Assembly: GCA_947452665.1 (NCBI GenBank)
Contig: CANGEH010000141.1
Coordinates: forward strand, 1 to 5,999
Direction: 5' to 3'
Length of the DNA stretch: 5,999 nt
From: Caulobacteraceae bacterium
GTDB lineage: Bacteria > Pseudomonadota > Alphaproteobacteria > Caulobacterales > Caulobacteraceae
Numbering within the stretch: position 1 is the stretch's first letter; every line of letters begins with the position of its first letter. This document shows positions 4,819 through 5,999 of the stretch, in pieces. The notes beneath the pieces are model-generated. The model did no database searches. It worked only from the letters and a program-made list of their open reading frames with translations, and was not told the origin of the DNA. The translations under genes were made by a program, and so were the position numbers.

Positions 4819-4853
4819 CAGCGCCTCCTTCCCAGACCGGTGCCGGGGCGCTG
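4819..4853. terminator. Third inverted repeat just before the end of the TonB receptor gene
   Basis: CAGCGCC (4819-4825) pairs perfectly with GGCGCTG (4847-4853), 8 bp before the stop codon of the minus-strand receptor gene (4862-4864). On the minus strand it is the first strong hairpin after that stop and so a candidate 3'-end structure for its mRNA, although no U-tract follows. It is compatible with the 4775-4816 hairpin but would make a pseudoknot with the alternative 4807-4813 / 4837-4843 pairing. Confidence 0.4.
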
Positions 4854-4861
4854 TTCACGGA

Positions 4862-5999
4862 TTAGAATGTATAGGCCGTCCCGATCCGCAGGGACCGACC
4901 GGGCATGGGGGCAATATCCTTTAGGAATGAGGCGTGTTCGCGCGCTGTCTCATTGGTCAGGTTGCGGGCATCAATAAATAGTTTGAGGCCCTGGCCTGGA
5001 AGCGGCTTCCAGTGCGCCGAAACATTGATCAGGCCATAGGCATTGGTCGGGCGCTCAAAGCTGGCCAAATGATCGGCCTTGCCGACATAGCGGGCTTCCA
5101 GCTTCGTGCCCCAATTTGCCGCTTCCCAACCCATGCGGCCGGTTAACGAAAAGGGCGGTATGCGGGCAGGCGCCCCCGCATCCGTGGTGCCGCGCACATA
5201 GTCGGCGGCGCCTTCAAGGGTGAGGGTGCGTGTGCCATCGCTCCAGACATCATGGCTGACTTCCAACTCCAACCCGTGGAAATCGGCGGCGGTCTGGGTG
5301 AATTGAAATACCGGCAAATCGGCCTGGTTAGTGCCGGTGGGGTTTTCCTCGATAAAGCCGTCATAGCGGGCGGCATAGAGGTGGCCCTCTAGCTTTAACG
5401 CCTCGGCCGTATAGCGCGCCGTCGCCTCAATCGAGATCACGGTTTCGGATTTGAAATTGGGATTGCCGACCTCATAGGAATGGGTGCCGCCATGCGGGCC
5501 GTCGGCATAGAGCTCAACCTCGGTTGGCGCGCGGCCATTGCGGGCTAGGCTCAAGGCATAGAACTGATGTTCTGCCGGTTTCCAAAACACGCCTACCGAG
5601 GCCGAGATGTTCGTGAAATCCTGCGACCGAGCTGTGGTTGCCCAATCAATATTGGATGCGGCTGCTGCTGCGCTGGTGGCGCGCCCGGCCAACTGGGCTT
5701 CCAGTCTGCGTTGGTCTAGCCTTAGGCCCGCATCAATGCCCCAGGTGCCGCGATCCAGCCTTTGCAGGGTAAAGACGCCATATTCCCGCACCTTGACCGA
5801 GGGCACAAAGGCCTCATCGCCAATGGCCTGAAAGTCTCGGCTTAGGAGTTGCAGACCAATCGCGCCTTGATGGCCGTCATGTTCGCGGTGCACAAGCTCG
5901 ATCCGGCCCTCGGCCCCCTTGGACAAAAACCGCGTGCCAACCGCGCCATTGACCGCCGCAATCTCGGCATGCTGGTAATCAGCATAGCCGATCGAGAAC
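4862..5999 (-). CDS. TonB-dependent outer-membrane receptor, C-terminal beta-barrel part (5' end outside window)
   Basis: The minus-strand frame is open from the right edge to TAA at 4862-4864, giving 378 complete residues. The frame continues upstream of the TTG at 5926 as GYADYQHAEI and GTRFLSKGAEGRIELVH, so 5926 is not the start; signal peptide, TonB box and plug domain lie outside. Family marks include QAIGDEAFVPS, RNGRAPTEVELYADGPHGG followed by EVGNPNFKSE, ARNLTNETAREHASFLKDI, and a terminal aromatic residue (GTAYTF), the usual BAM signal of barrel proteins. The GDEAFVP, ELYADGPH and SFLKDIAP-PGR elements resemble ZnuD-like TonB receptors, so a metal (zinc) substrate is my best guess, from memory of the family; a siderophore or other substrate cannot be excluded. 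Such receptors import ligands across the outer membrane using TonB-ExbBD energy. It is convergent with the chemoreceptor gene, and its promoter is not visible. Confidence 0.93.
   Translation of the reverse strand, partial: FSIGYADYQHAEIAAVNGAVGTRFLSKGAEGRIELVHREHDGHQGAIGLQLLSRDFQAIGDEAFVPSVKVREYGVFTLQRLDRGTWGIDAGLRLDQRRLEAQLAGRATSAAAAASNIDWATTARSQDFTNISASVGVFWKPAEHQFYALSLARNGRAPTEVELYADGPHGGTHSYEVGNPNFKSETVISIEATARYTAEALKLEGHLYAARYDGFIEENPTGTNQADLPVFQFTQTAADFHGLELEVSHDVWSDGTRTLTLEGAADYVRGTTDAGAPARIPPFSLTGRMGWEAANWGTKLEARYVGKADHLASFERPTNAYGLINVSAHWKPLPGQGLKLFIDARNLTNETAREHASFLKDIAPMPGRSLRIGTAYTF

Noticed and set aside
4775..4924. 49-codon plus-strand ORF starting at ATG 4775
   Set aside because: Its SD (AAGGA) is only 1 nt from the ATG, the frame runs antisense into the TonB receptor gene, and the composition is not protein-like. 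The sequence is better explained by inverted repeats.
5924..5926. Apparent TTG start of the TonB receptor at 5926
   Set aside because: The same frame continues open to the window edge with receptor-like sequence (GYADYQHAEI), so the gene extends beyond 5999.

Overview
The window looks like ordinary chromosome of an alphaproteobacterium, most likely from the Caulobacterales (Caulobacter/Asticcacaulis-like). This rests on three things: moderately high GC, an HNH protein of the type widespread in alphaproteobacteria, and a chemoreceptor with the GVEAARAGDAGRGFAVVASEVRALAQRSADAAKEI-type tip (given here only as a family label) and an Ala-Ala C-terminus. The genus is inference. No tRNA, rRNA, IS element, phage gene or CRISPR array is visible.

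Layout. Positions 1-885 hold a minus-strand pair: a WHG-type TetR regulator (247-885) followed by the 5' part of gluQ (glutamyl-Q tRNA(Asp) synthetase, 1-240), which runs off the left edge. The two are 6 bp apart and probably translationally coupled. Positions 886-1057 are a compact divergent control region. A promoter for tetR points left and another points right, with their -35 boxes only 7 bp apart. The rightward transcript would begin with two consecutive hairpins whose loops are both exactly CUCCCC. It then continues into a 37-codon single-pass membrane microprotein gene (1058-1171) and an AlkA-like 3-methyladenine DNA glycosylase (about 1204-1866).

Positions 2035-2595 encode a small HNH protein with a strong ribosome binding site and a GTG start. 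Positions 2759-4759 encode a transmembrane methyl-accepting chemotaxis protein with two HAMP-like regions separated by a long Ala/Glu/Arg coiled coil. A structure-rich intergenic stretch (4741-4853; three inverted repeats, no T-run) lies between it and a convergent minus-strand gene (4862-5999). That gene is the C-terminal barrel of a TonB-dependent outer-membrane receptor resembling ZnuD-type metal receptors, and its start lies beyond the right edge.

How the parts fit. The TetR protein is placed to control both its own gluQ operon and the divergent RNA/microprotein/glycosylase unit. The chemoreceptor, HNH protein and TonB receptor look like independent single-gene units. The most unusual signal is the paired C-rich-loop hairpin element (974-1033) ahead of the microprotein. 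It resembles alphaproteobacterial sRNAs that expose C-rich anti-Shine-Dalgarno loops, and it may be an undescribed sRNA or leader element. The second most unusual is a tetR promoter whose predicted transcription start coincides with the start codon, giving a leaderless mRNA.
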